Assembly: GCA_902774165.1 (NCBI GenBank)
Contig: CACYHJ010000020.1
Span: 1-19,817, forward strand
DNA length: 19,817 nt
Source: Oscillospiraceae bacterium
Lineage (GTDB): Bacteria; Bacillota; Clostridia; Oscillospirales; Acutalibacteraceae
Direction: 5' to 3'
The notes below the pieces were generated by a model. That model worked only from the letters and a program-made list of their open reading frames with translations, was not told where the DNA came from and did no database searches. Positions 1 to 8,273 of the stretch are shown here, piece by piece. Each line of letters begins with the position of its first letter. Position 1 is the first letter of the stretch. The position numbers and the translations under genes are program-made.

Positions 1-2606
1 GCCGCGCGGTTGGCTGCCTGCGCGCCGGGGGAGACGTCGTAATACCCGGTGAAGGCGTCGGAATGCCCCGCGTTTTTATAAAACTCGCTGCCGTCTGCGT
101 CGGTCATGCCCATGGCGACAAAGGAAGACGCGGCAACCTCGCCGTCCAGCAGTTCGTTTGCGATATATCCTCGGTCGATCAGCAGATTCACCGCTCTGCG
201 GATCTCGGCGCGGGCGTTCTCCGCTTCCGCTCCGGTGAGCCCGGAGTCCTCGGGCAGGAGATCGATGTTTGTGTTCCAGCTGAGATAATAGGTGCCGCTG
301 ATGCCGACGGTCTTGAAAGCGTCGCCGTATTTCCCGCGCAGCTGCGCCGGGGATTCCACGGTCTCATCGACAAACTGCAGTCCGCCCTCGGAAAAGCTCT
401 TCTGCAGCCCGAAGGCGTCCTCGGAGAGAATGAAGTTGAGGCGCGGCATCGTCACGGAATCCGCGTCGTACCAGCCGTCGTTTTTCCCGAGAACGATCCT
501 GTCCTCTGCGCGTTCCGCGAGGAGATACGGGCCGTCGGTGACGAGTTTTTCGGGATCTGTTTCCCAGCCCTCCTGCGAGACGACGTCCTCACGCAGCGGG
601 TAGAAGACCGGATTCGCCAAAAGCTCGTTCCAGTAGGGCACGTCGCTCAGGACCGTGACGACGAGGGTTTGCTCATCGGGCGCCGAGACGTTCAGACGCG
701 CGTTTTTCTCCCCGTTCTGCACCGCGTACCAGCCGTCGACGATCTCCAGCAGATAGCTGTAATCCGCCTCAAGCGCGGGATCGGCGGCGCGGTTCCACGC
801 GAAGACGAAATCCCCGGCGGTGACGGGCGCGCCGTCCGACCAGTTCATGCCGTCTCTGATTTTATAGGTAAAGGTGAGCGTGCCGTCGTCGTTCGGAACG
901 CCCTCGGGCAGCGCCTGGGCCGCGTCGGGCAGAACGGCAAGCCTGCCGTTTTCATCAACGCCCCATCTTGTCAGGCCGCTGAACAGATGGCTGAGCATCG
1001 TCGCGCTCTCGGTCGTCACCGAAAGCGCGGGGTCAAAGCTCTCCGGTCCTGCACCGAGGCAGACGTTCAGCTCCGCTTCGGCGGGCTTGCCGGGATCTTC
1101 CGGGTCCTCATCCCCGGGGGAATCGGGGAAGTAGCCGTTGTTCACAAGCCGGACACCGTCGATCAGCAGACCGAACGTGGGGGCGCTCATTTTTTCGCCC
1201 TCATGGAAATATCCGTCATAGATCATATTGACGTCGGGCTTCTCTTCCTTATCGTCGATCAGATCCATATAATATTCGGAGAGCGTCCTGCCCTCTACGG
1301 TGAACGTGCCCGTATCAAATACGTGCAGCGAACCGTCGGCGAGCTTTTGCCTCGCCTCTTCGATCGCCTCGGCGGTGCCGGGCGCGGCAACCTTTTCGTT
1401 CGGCTCCGTCAGCCTGACGCTGCCGGTCGCGACGGTGCCGAGCCAGTCGGTCGGGATCTCGTCTCCCGCGGCGAGCGCGCGCAAGGCATAGTCAAAGAAC
1501 GGCGTCCAGTCGGGATGATAGCCGATCAGATACGTATTCGGGCAGTTCTCGATCGTGCTGCCGTCCACAGGGATATCGGGCACCCCGGCAAGCTCGCAGG
1601 CGGTCGGCACGCCCATGGAATCGCTGTACTGCGAGATGATCCGGCAGCCTTGCCCGATCAGATCCTGCGCGGCCTCGCGCTCAAGCGCCTCGTCATAGTA
1701 AGTATAGATGAATTTTACGTCCATCGTCGCGCTCGGGCAGACCGAACGCGCGCCGAGGAAGAAGGCGGAATAGGTGGAAACGACGTCATAGAACGCGAAC
1801 GGCGCGACGAAGCCCAGCTTCGCCTGATCCGCGGTGATCGCGCCCTTTTCGATCATCTCGTTCAGCTTGAGCCCTGCGGCGATCCCCGTCAGGTATCTTC
1901 CCTCAAAGGACGCGTTGTCCGCATTATGGAAATTCTTCACGCCCGCAGCGTGTGCATACGTTCCCGTGGCATGGAAATACTGCACGTCGGGGTGCTGTTT
2001 TGCGGACGCAAGCAGCGCGTCCTCATAGCCGAAGGAGCCGCCGAAGATCATATTGCAGCCCGCGTCGGCCAGCTCCTCGGCGGCGGCAAGGCACGCATCC
2101 TGCCCCTCGTCGGAAACGTTGTACCGGATTATAAGTTGTTCTTCGGACAGGCCCGCGGAGGAAAAAGCTTTTTTCGCCGCCTGAATATACCTGTTGTCAA
2201 AGCCCGAATTCTCGTCATGCTGAACGATAAGGCCGACCTTCACGCCGTCGGCAGGCTCTGTCGGATCGGTCGGCTCCGGCTCACCGATCACCAGGGTTTC
2301 CTTCGGCAGCGGCTCTATTTTTGACGCCGCGCGCAGGATGATCCTGGCGTCGCCGGCCTTGACCTTGCCGTCGCCGTCCGCGTCGGCAAGCCGCATCTGC
2401 AGCTCGCTGAGCTGTTCCAGCCGCGCAGCGCAGCGCAGAACCGTCCGGGCGTCGCTTGAGCGGACCTTCCCGTCCGCGTCCATGTCGCCGTAATAATACG
2501 TTCCGTCGGGAATCACATCTTCGGCGAAGGCCTGCATCGGCAGGATTGTGAACAGAAGGAAAAACGCCATCAGAACGGCGAGCAGGGAAAAAGTTTTATG
2601 CTGCAT
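1..2606 (-). CDS. Secreted dockerin / BMP-type / OppA-type solute-binding fusion protein (3' end outside window)
   Basis: Translating the minus strand from the ATG at 2606 gives 868 codons with no stop before the window edge, so the C-terminus is missing. A GGAG-type ribosome site lies just upstream. Residues 1-28 form a signal peptide ending AFA, with no lipobox cysteine. Residues about 38-100 hold two dockerin-like calcium loops, DMDADGKV..SDAR and DADGDGKV..GDAR. Residues about 122-495 look like a BMP/Med (PnrA-like) periplasmic-binding domain, starting GVKVGLIVQHDENSGFD. After an acidic Pro/Asp linker (496-510), residues 512 onward look like an SBP_bac_5/OppA domain, with the typical stretch KIRDGMNWSDGAPVTAGDF. 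Each half is familiar as the binding protein of an ABC importer, for nucleosides and for peptides respectively; having both in one chain with a dockerin is unusual. No permease gene is in the window. Ligands are unknown. Domain calls are from motif recognition, not a search. Confidence 0.85.
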   Translation of the reverse strand, partial: MQHKTFSLLAVLMAFFLLFTILPMQAFAEDVIPDGTYYYGDMDADGKVRSSDARTVLRCAARLEQLSELQMRLADADGDGKVKAGDARIILRAASKIEPLPKETLVIGEPEPTDPTEPADGVKVGLIVQHDENSGFDNRYIQAAKKAFSSAGLSEEQLIIRYNVSDEGQDACLAAAEELADAGCNMIFGGSFGYEDALLASAKQHPDVQYFHATGTYAHAAGVKNFHNADNASFEGRYLTGIAAGLKLNEMIEKGAITADQAKLGFVAPFAFYDVVSTYSAFFLGARSVCPSATMDVKFIYTYYDEALEREAAQDLIGQGCRIISQYSDSMGVPTACELAGVPDIPVDGSTIENCPNTYLIGYHPDWTPFFDYALRALAAGDEIPTDWLGTVATGSVRLTEPNEKVAAPGTAEAIEEARQKLADGSLHVFDTGTFTVEGRTLSEYYMDLIDDKEEKPDVNMIYDGYFHEGEKMSAPTFGLLIDGVRLVNNGYFPDSPGDEDPEDPGKPAEAELNVCLGAGPESFDPALSVTTESATMLSHLFSGLTRWGVDENGRLAVLPDAAQALPEGVPNDDGTLTFTYKIRDGMNWSDGAPVTAGDFVFAWNRAADPALEADYSYLLEIVDGWYAVQNGEKNARLNVSAPDEQTLVVTVLSDVPYWNELLANPVFYPLREDVVSQEGWETDPEKLVTDGPYLLAERAEDRIVLGKNDGWYDADSVTMPRLNFILSEDAFGLQKSFSEGGLQFVDETVESPAQLRGKYGDAFKTVGISGTYYLSWNTNIDLLPEDSGLTGAEAENARAEIRRAVNLLIDRGYIANELLDGEVAASSFVAMGMTDADGSEFYKNAGHSDAFTGYYDVSPGAQAANRA

Positions 2607-2643
2607 AACCGATGTCTCCTTTTCTGTATCAAATGTTATCTAT

Positions 2644-2672
2644 ATTATAAACAATTGCTTTGATATTTGCAA
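2644..2672 (-). promoter_or_regulatory. Sigma-A-type promoter for the dockerin/BMP/OppA gene
   Basis: On the minus strand TTGCAA (2667-2672) and a perfect TATAAT (2644-2649) are 17 bp apart. They lie 38 bp before the ATG in an AT-rich stretch. This implies the gene is a transcription unit separate from the FHA-ABC gene upstream. Confidence 0.8.
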
Positions 2673-2759
2673 CATAAATTTTTCATTTATATGAAAAAAA
2701 CAGTACTTTTTGCACAAAAAACGACCCGCTGCCTCCCCGTCTTCCCGTGAAACGCGAAA

Positions 2760-2803
2760 GAACGGTATCGCGTCCGCCCGTTCGGGGCAGCGCGATACCG
2801 TTC
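2760..2803 (-). terminator. Hairpin after the FHA-ABC gene, probable terminator
   Basis: A perfect 13-bp inverted repeat has arms 2760-2772 (GAACGGTATCGCG) and 2791-2803, with an 18-nt loop. It lies 69 bp past the stop of the FHA-ABC gene and before the next gene's promoter. The run after the stem on the minus strand is only CTTTCGCGTTTC. A real T-run lies about 60 bp further on (2692-2700). It may therefore be an mRNA-stabilising or inefficient terminating hairpin. Confidence 0.5.
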
Positions 2804-2871
2804 CGGTGATTTTGTGTCGAAAAAAGCGTTGAAGGCGGCTCCGAGCCCCCGGGGAGGCTCCCGCGCCGGGA

Positions 2872-5199
2872 TCATTTCCGCTCTGATTTGATGCGTGTGA
2901 GCATAATGCCCGCGCCGACGGAGAAGATCACGACGAACGCCAGCAGAATCCCCCAGGAGGTGAGCATATGGCCGTTGGAATGGTCAAACATATCCTTCGC
3001 CACGTGGTCGATGGGGAATTCCGGGTGCTCCTGCTTGAGCCGCAGCTCCAGAGAGTTCAGATCCGCGGAGGAGCCGAGGCATTCCATGGACCAGCGGCAC
3101 GCCGCGACCCAGGAGATGACTTCCGTCACGCCCTTCAGGTCGAAGATGACGCCCGCAAACAGCAGCTGGGGCATCAGCAGCAGCGGCGCCACGGTCATGG
3201 CGCGGTCCGCGTTCTTCACAAGGCAGGAGACGAAGATGCCGATGACGCTGGAGGACCAGCAGGTCAGGAAGACCGTAATCAGGAATTCGAGGAACGGCGG
3301 AAGCATCAGCCCCTCCTCCGGGCCGCCCAGCAGGGCGAAGAACAGGCCGGTGGAGAGCAGCGACTGCACAAGGCAGATCAGCGCCAGCACCACGACCTTT
3401 GAGAGGACGTACGAGCGCAGCTTCAGCCCCGTCATATATTCCCGCCGCAGGATATTGCGTTCTTTACAGACCTCCTGAATCGAGTTCAGCGTGCCGATGA
3501 AGTAGGCGCAGCACGCCAGCGAGAACAGGATCGCCTGCGTCATTTCGAACTGGGTGAATTCCTCGCCGTTTGCGACCATTGTGATCAGGAAGGTCAGGAT
3601 CGGCCCCAGCCCCAGCATCAGCCCCAGCCGCATCCGGTCGTTGACGATCAGGTGCAGATACCGTTTGCTGAGCACCGCGAACTGGGTCAGCGCGCTGCGC
3701 TCGCCGCCCTTTTTGTTCAGCATGCCGCCCGCGCTGTTCTGCCCGTAGCTGTTGGGCTGCCCCTGCCGCGCCCGGTACTGTTGTTTCCAGTAGTCCGGCG
3801 CGTCGGTGATCATATTATATACGTCGACGATGTCGTCCACGCCGAAGAATTCGCAGGCCTCCTGATAAGAGCCGTAGAAGCAGAGGTTGCCGCCCTTGCC
3901 CATGAACACGATCTTGTCGAACATCTTCAGGTTGAGGGTGCTGTGGGTGACCATGATCACCGTCTTGCCGCCCTCCGCCATCTTTTTCAGCGTTTTCATC
4001 AGGCTGCGTTCGGTGCCGGGGTCAAGGCCGGACGCCGGCTCGTCCAGAAAGAAGAGCTTCGGGTCCGAAATCAGCTCCACCGCGATGCTGGCGCGCTTTT
4101 TCTGGCCGCCGCTCAGGCTTTTGATCAGCGTGTCCCGCCGTTCGGTCAGGTCCACCATCTCAAGCACCCGCGAGACGATCTGCCGCATCTCCGCCTCGGT
4201 GGTGTCCGCGGGCAGCCGCAGCTTCGCGGTGTATTCCAGCATCGCCTCCACGGTCAGGCCGTCGTAAACGATATCCTGCTGCGGCACGTAACCGATGATG
4301 CTGCGCACGGAATTGTAGTTCTGGTAAAGATCCAGGCCGTTGATGAAGACCCGGCCTCCGGTGGGGATGCTGTAGCCGCTGATGCAGTTCATGATGGTGG
4401 ACTTGCCCGCGCCGGAGCCGCCGATAATGGCGACCATTTCGCAGGGATCGACGGTCAGGGTGACGTCGTTGCAGATGATTTTTTTCTTCTTTGTGACGGC
4501 CTTGACGATGTTCTGCGCTTCCAGGCGGATGCCGCTGCGCCGGGTGAAGTAGCTGATGCCGCCGTTGAAATAGATCAGCTTGGAATCCGCGATATAGACC
4601 ACGTCCTTCTCCCGCAGCTGCATCTGTCCGCGCAGGCTGCGGCCGTTGACGAAGGTGCCGTTGGTGCTGCCCATGTCGCTGACGACGCATCCGCGGCCGT
4701 CAAACAGGAACGACGCGTGACGCTTGGATACCGAGACGTGGGACAGGCAGATGTCGCAGCTGTTGTCTCTGCCGGCGGTCACCGGCTTGCCGGGCGTCAG
4801 CTCCAGACGCTGCCATTTCATGCCCTCCTCGCCGGAGAGCACCATCAGCACGCCGCGGGAATTGTCGCCGTCGTCGAAGATGTTCAGAATATCGCCGTCA
4901 TGCACGGCGTATTGCTGCACCGGCATCATGTTCAGCAGCAGCCCGTTTTTGCTGTTGTTGTCCTCGATCCGCCAGCAGTTGCCGGCGAAAACGAATCTGC
5001 CGTGGCTGCGGGAAACAAACTGCGAGGTCAGCACGATATCGCAGTCCGGGTCCCGCCCGAAGGTTACCACCGAGCTGCGGAACTGCAGCAGCCGGTAGAC
5101 TTTCGGTTCGTTCTGCCCGTCAAAAACCGTCAGCGCCAGATCGTATCCGGCGGTGGAACGCGGGCCGGTGAATGCCTGGGTCCGTTCCAGATTGTCCAT
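2872..5199 (-). CDS. FHA-FHA-ABC half-transporter (ABCG/Rv1747-like)
   Basis: This 775-residue protein combines signalling and transport. FHA domain 1 (about 25-110) shows GRDPDCDIVL, SRSH and NSKNG; FHA domain 2 (about 130-210) shows GRDNSCDICL, SKRH and GSTNGTFVNG. Both keep the residues used to bind phosphothreonine. The ABC ATPase (about 225-455) has Walker A GGSGAGKST (260-268), signature LSGGQ (362-366), Walker B KLFFLDEP (381-388) and H-loop His419. About six membrane segments follow (524-767), of the ABC2/ABCG type. The order matches mycobacterial Rv1747, a kinase-regulated exporter with FHA domains. The N-terminus MDNLERTQ resembles the first residues of three other proteins in the cluster. 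It is last in a same-strand run behind a kinase and phosphatase, 112 bp after the SH3b lipoprotein gene. AGGA lies 7 bp before the ATG. The exported substrate cannot be told. Confidence 0.93.
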   Translation of the reverse strand: MDNLERTQAFTGPRSTAGYDLALTVFDGQNEPKVYRLLQFRSSVVTFGRDPDCDIVLTSQFVSRSHGRFVFAGNCWRIEDNNSKNGLLLNMMPVQQYAVHDGDILNIFDDGDNSRGVLMVLSGEEGMKWQRLELTPGKPVTAGRDNSCDICLSHVSVSKRHASFLFDGRGCVVSDMGSTNGTFVNGRSLRGQMQLREKDVVYIADSKLIYFNGGISYFTRRSGIRLEAQNIVKAVTKKKKIICNDVTLTVDPCEMVAIIGGSGAGKSTIMNCISGYSIPTGGRVFINGLDLYQNYNSVRSIIGYVPQQDIVYDGLTVEAMLEYTAKLRLPADTTEAEMRQIVSRVLEMVDLTERRDTLIKSLSGGQKKRASIAVELISDPKLFFLDEPASGLDPGTERSLMKTLKKMAEGGKTVIMVTHSTLNLKMFDKIVFMGKGGNLCFYGSYQEACEFFGVDDIVDVYNMITDAPDYWKQQYRARQGQPNSYGQNSAGGMLNKKGGERSALTQFAVLSKRYLHLIVNDRMRLGLMLGLGPILTFLITMVANGEEFTQFEMTQAILFSLACCAYFIGTLNSIQEVCKERNILRREYMTGLKLRSYVLSKVVVLALICLVQSLLSTGLFFALLGGPEEGLMLPPFLEFLITVFLTCWSSSVIGIFVSCLVKNADRAMTVAPLLLMPQLLFAGVIFDLKGVTEVISWVAACRWSMECLGSSADLNSLELRLKQEHPEFPIDHVAKDMFDHSNGHMLTSWGILLAFVVIFSVGAGIMLTRIKSERK

Positions 5200-5212
5200 A
5201 CGCGATTCCTGT

Positions 5213-5250
5213 CCGGCGCCGATGAGAGGAAGCCCTCGCAGCGGCGCCGG
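5213..5250 (-). other. Intercistronic hairpin before the FHA-ABC gene
   Basis: A perfect 9-bp inverted repeat (arm CCGGCGCCG at 5213-5221, partner 5242-5250) has a GAGG/CCTC pair inside its loop that lengthens the stem. It sits between the lipoprotein stop and the transporter ribosome site. No T-run follows on the minus strand, so it looks like an mRNA processing, stability or translation element rather than a terminator. Confidence 0.5.
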
Positions 5251-5311
5251 TCCTTTCCTTCTTTATTCTGCGGCGAGGGCGCGCGACCCTGCCTTATCCG
5301 TATCGTGCGCG

Positions 5312-6499
5312 TCAGTAGGAGACGACGTACTTTTTCAGGATCCAGCCGACCGTGCCGGTCTCCGTCCGGATTTTCGTATACAGATCGTTGGCTTCGCCCA
5401 GAAGGTAAATCACGGTTCCCTCTGTCAGCGTTCCGAGCTTGGCGTAGGAATGGCCGGGGCCGTCCCGCAGCACCAGCCCCGCGTGATCCGGGGTGTTGTA
5501 GCTGACCCGGTATGCCGTGCCGCCGGGCTGGACCGGCGCTGCGCCGCCGGTGATATACTGCGTCATGACCCAGCCGAGGATCCCGTCGATCGTCCGGATC
5601 CTCGAGTATCCGCCGTAGGTCTCGCCCGTCGGGGTTATGGCTGCGCCTTCGGTGAGCGTTCCGATCTTTTCGTAGGACTGTCCGGGACCGGTGCGCAGAA
5701 TCACGCCGGCGTGGGAGGGGGTGTTGTAGCCGATCTGGTAACCGGTCTGCGCCGGGGTCGGGGGAATATATGCCGTTGTGGGCGGAACGTACGCCGTCGT
5801 GGGCGGAATGTACGCCGTTGTTGGGGGAATATACGCCGTTGTGGGCGGAACGTACGCCGTCGTGGGCGGATCGGTCAGAACCACGGTCTGGATCTCCGGC
5901 TCCGTCGTCGGCGCAGCCCCGGTGGTATCCTGCTGCGCGTCGTCCTTCGTTTCCTCGGGACTGATATTGTCGGGCGCAGGATTCCGGAACGCCTCGAGCA
6001 TGGCGGCAAGGTTCTCCAGATCGGAATTGCCCGGCGCTTCCCAGAAGGCGTCGGTTCCCCCGGAGGCGAAGTAATCCGCAATATTCTTCTTGATCGTCAC
6101 CGACATAAACGCCATCGCCTCGTCGGCGTCTTCGGGATCCGAGGTGTCAATGAAAATGACGTAATCGCCCTTGTCCGCCGCCGTGTGAAGCCGGAACGTG
6201 CGGGACGTTACGCCGTCGTCGATCCGGAACGCTTCCTTGTCGATCACCTCGAAGCTGAAGTCCGCTTCTGTCGTTTCCCGGACGGAATTATAACCGTCAT
6301 CCCTGTTCAGCCGGTATGCGGTCATTCTGTCTTCTTCTATAATTGCGGCGCCGAGACTTCCGTCCCAGAGCATATAGCTGTATCCGTCTTTTGCGCGCAG
6401 CTTCCTGATTGTCCTTACGCTTGCCTTGCCGCCGGAGCAGCTGCTCAGCAGCACGCACAGCGTCAGAAAGAGCGAGATGATGCCGATTGTTTTTTTCAT
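5312..6499 (-). CDS. Lipoprotein with two SH3b domains
   Basis: The 395-residue protein starts with a lipoprotein signal peptide ending LLSSC (lipidated Cys21), so it should sit on the outer face of the membrane. Residues about 25-175 form a globular region I do not recognise. Residues 200-250 are a Pro/Thr linker with five PPTTAY[VI] heptads. Two bacterial SH3 (SH3b) domains follow at about 252-317 and 328-394; they are clear internal duplicates (YNTPSHAGVILRTGPG versus YNTPDHAGLVLRDGPG). SH3b domains commonly bind peptidoglycan or wall polymers. The gene sits between another SH3b gene (39-bp gap) and the FHA-ABC gene. A GGGAGG ribosome site precedes the ATG. Unlike the other SH3b proteins of the cluster it has no cytoplasmic part, so it is more likely an external partner than a kinase substrate. 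Confidence 0.9.
   Translation of the reverse strand: MKKTIGIISLFLTLCVLLSSCSGGKASVRTIRKLRAKDGYSYMLWDGSLGAAIIEEDRMTAYRLNRDDGYNSVRETTEADFSFEVIDKEAFRIDDGVTSRTFRLHTAADKGDYVIFIDTSDPEDADEAMAFMSVTIKKNIADYFASGGTDAFWEAPGNSDLENLAAMLEAFRNPAPDNISPEETKDDAQQDTTGAAPTTEPEIQTVVLTDPPTTAYVPPTTAYIPPTTAYIPPTTAYVPPTTAYIPPTPAQTGYQIGYNTPSHAGVILRTGPGQSYEKIGTLTEGAAITPTGETYGGYSRIRTIDGILGWVMTQYITGGAAPVQPGGTAYRVSYNTPDHAGLVLRDGPGHSYAKLGTLTEGTVIYLLGEANDLYTKIRTETGTVGWILKKYVVSY
5760..5870 (-). repeat. 21-bp tandem repeat coding PPTTAY[VI]
   Basis: About five copies of a 21-bp unit lie inside the SH3b lipoprotein gene. The copies differ mainly at third positions and at the Val/Ile codon. Two segments (about 5764-5806 and 5827-5870) are almost identical over some 42 bp, so a larger 63-bp unit was probably duplicated. 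In the protein this is a Pro/Thr spacer before the SH3b domains. Confidence 0.85.
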
Positions 6500-6538
6500 G
6501 ATGGATAAGACCTCCCGTGGATTCGCTTAGATCCTGCG

Positions 6539-8149
6539 TCAATAATAGATTGCGTATCGTTTTTCATACGTCAGGCCGACTCGGGCGTCCGCGATCGTGA
6601 CGGAATAGACGGAGACGTCGATATCCACGCCGGAGAGGGTAATGATGCTGGGGCTGATCGTGGACAGCCGTGTGATGTGTTTCGTCGATTTCTCGACCGT
6701 CGCGGTGAGCTCGGTCTCGAAATACTGGTTGGAAAAGCTCTGCACGGTGGCGACGTCGCTGACCATTTCGGTGATGTCCGAAAGCACCAGCACGTCGGTG
6801 ATCGCGCCGACGCCGCTGCTGCCCGGGGAGGGATTGTTCTCCGGGTTGCTGCGGGAGGTGTTGAGCTTGATGTGGATTTCATAAGTGCTGCCGTTGTCTC
6901 TGCAGGTGGCGGAGGCCACGTTGTAGGCGGCGAGGCTGCAGGTCGAATATCCCGCCGGCGGCACATTGACGGGCGACACGCGCTCGTAGGGCTGCTTGTC
7001 GAGCCGGTTGAGCACCCAGCTCAGGGCGAACCTGGCGGCGCCGCCGCCGGAGGAGCCCACCTCAAGAACGGAGGGGGAATTGGTGATCTCCCGCCATTCC
7101 AGCACCGCGTAATCCGCGTCGGTGTAAATTCTGGAATAGGCGTCGTTGAAGTAGCTGACGATCCCGCTGGTCCCGGAGGGCGCGGGCTCCGTCGGGGGCG
7201 CGGTCGGTTTTGTCGTGGGCGGCGCGGTGGGCTTTGCGGTGGTCCGGGGCGCCGTGGGCTTTGCGGTGGTGCGCGGCGGCGCGGTGACCGGCGGGCTGGT
7301 GACCGGCGGAACGGTGACGACCGGCTGCGAGGCGCGTCTGCCGGAGGTGTTCTCCGTCAGGTGCTGCGTCCAGACGTAGCCGGAGAGCCGTTTGCCGGTG
7401 CCGAAATAGTCCACGCTGATGTAATCGTTGTGACGCTGGCCGGTGAAAACAACGATGCCGCCCTCGGGAATGGTCGCCAGCTTCGCGTAGCTGCTGCCGG
7501 GACCGGCCCGCAGAAACTGCCCGCCGTGGCCGTCCGTGTCGTAATTGATCATATATTCTCTGCCGGGCACCAGAACCACCGGGCAGACGGCGCCCGTCGT
7601 CAGGGGAACGGTCTGCGGGGCGGTGGGATCCGTCAGCGGGACCATCACCTCGGTGGGGTAGGTCCCCTCCGGCTCGGTGACGAGCATCCCGGGATCGGGG
7701 ACGGTGATCTCCGCGGCGTCCTCGGCCTGCTCTGTGGACTCCGCTTCTGTCGTGCCGTCCTCATCGTTCTTTTTGTTGTGGCTGATCAGCACCGCGACAA
7801 GAACGCCCGCAATGACCAGCACCGCTGCGCCCAGCGCGGCGGCGATGATAATCATCCTTTTATTGTTGTTCCCGCCGCCCTGCGGCTGCGTGGGCTCCTG
7901 CCCGTAGTAGCCGTTTTCGTTCTGATAGCTGCGGAAATAGTCGTTCTGCTGGTAGTAATCGTTCCGGGGCGGGGCGCCGTAGCCGCCCTGCGGCGGCGCC
8001 TGATACCCGTTCTGCTGCGGCGGGTAACCGCCCTGCTGGGTGAACTGGATCCCGTCCTGCCCGGAACCCGGATAACCGCCCGGCTGCGGGTTCTGTCCGC
8101 CGCCGGGAACGTTGACGGTGGAATCAAAATCGCTCATTGTATCGCTCAT
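6539..8149 (-). CDS. Single-pass membrane SH3b protein with orphan C-terminal domain
   Basis: The 536-residue protein has a low-complexity Gly/Pro/Gln/Tyr-rich N-terminus (about 1-96) and a membrane helix at 98-123 followed by HNKK, so the N-terminus is probably cytoplasmic and the rest outside. An acidic Thr/Glu stretch leads to the motif EVMVPLTDP (167-175), then one SH3b domain (about 196-265), a Pro/Thr/Lys linker (270-326) and a 210-residue C-terminal domain (327-536) I do not recognise. The ATG at 8149 has GAGGATGA upstream at the same distance as in the next paralogue. A second in-frame ATG at 8137, created by a 12-bp duplication, would give MSDFDST, matching the paralogues exactly. 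Either start is possible. The cytoplasmic tail has an EPTQ motif (85-88) near the membrane. Confidence 0.9.
   Translation of the reverse strand: MSDTMSDFDSTVNVPGGGQNPQPGGYPGSGQDGIQFTQQGGYPPQQNGYQAPPQGGYGAPPRNDYYQQNDYFRSYQNENGYYGQEPTQPQGGGNNNKRMIIIAAALGAAVLVIAGVLVAVLISHNKKNDEDGTTEAESTEQAEDAAEITVPDPGMLVTEPEGTYPTEVMVPLTDPTAPQTVPLTTGAVCPVVLVPGREYMINYDTDGHGGQFLRAGPGSSYAKLATIPEGGIVVFTGQRHNDYISVDYFGTGKRLSGYVWTQHLTENTSGRRASQPVVTVPPVTSPPVTAPPRTTAKPTAPRTTAKPTAPPTTKPTAPPTEPAPSGTSGIVSYFNDAYSRIYTDADYAVLEWREITNSPSVLEVGSSGGGAARFALSWVLNRLDKQPYERVSPVNVPPAGYSTCSLAAYNVASATCRDNGSTYEIHIKLNTSRSNPENNPSPGSSGVGAITDVLVLSDITEMVSDVATVQSFSNQYFETELTATVEKSTKHITRLSTISPSIITLSGVDIDVSVYSVTIADARVGLTYEKRYAIYY
8126..8149 (-). repeat. 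12-bp tandem duplication covering the start codon
   Basis: On the minus strand ACAATGAGCGAT occurs twice back to back (about 8129-8152), giving MSDT-MSDF and two in-frame ATG codons 12 bp apart. The first ATG keeps the paralogue's ribosome-site spacing; the second gives the paralogue's N-terminal sequence. Confidence 0.85.
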
Positions 8150-8273
8150 TGTGTTTCATCCTCGGAAAATATGTTATATTCTGTCGAACCCAACCGAAAG
8201 AAGATGCGGGCTGCTGTTTGATGATTTCCCTTAGCTCGTCATCCAATTCTCTATCTTCATTATATTAACTCAA

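Noticed and set aside
63..2324. 753-codon plus-strand open frame
   Set aside because: It lies antisense to the dockerin/BMP/OppA gene, has no family-like sequence, and reflects GC-rich codon bias; the minus strand gives coherent domains over the whole length.
3652..5505. 617-codon plus-strand open frame
   Set aside because: Antisense to the FHA-ABC gene, whose motifs are unmistakable.
6677..8221. 514-codon plus-strand open frame
   Set aside because: Antisense shadow of the 536-residue SH3b protein; low-complexity Gly/Arg content.
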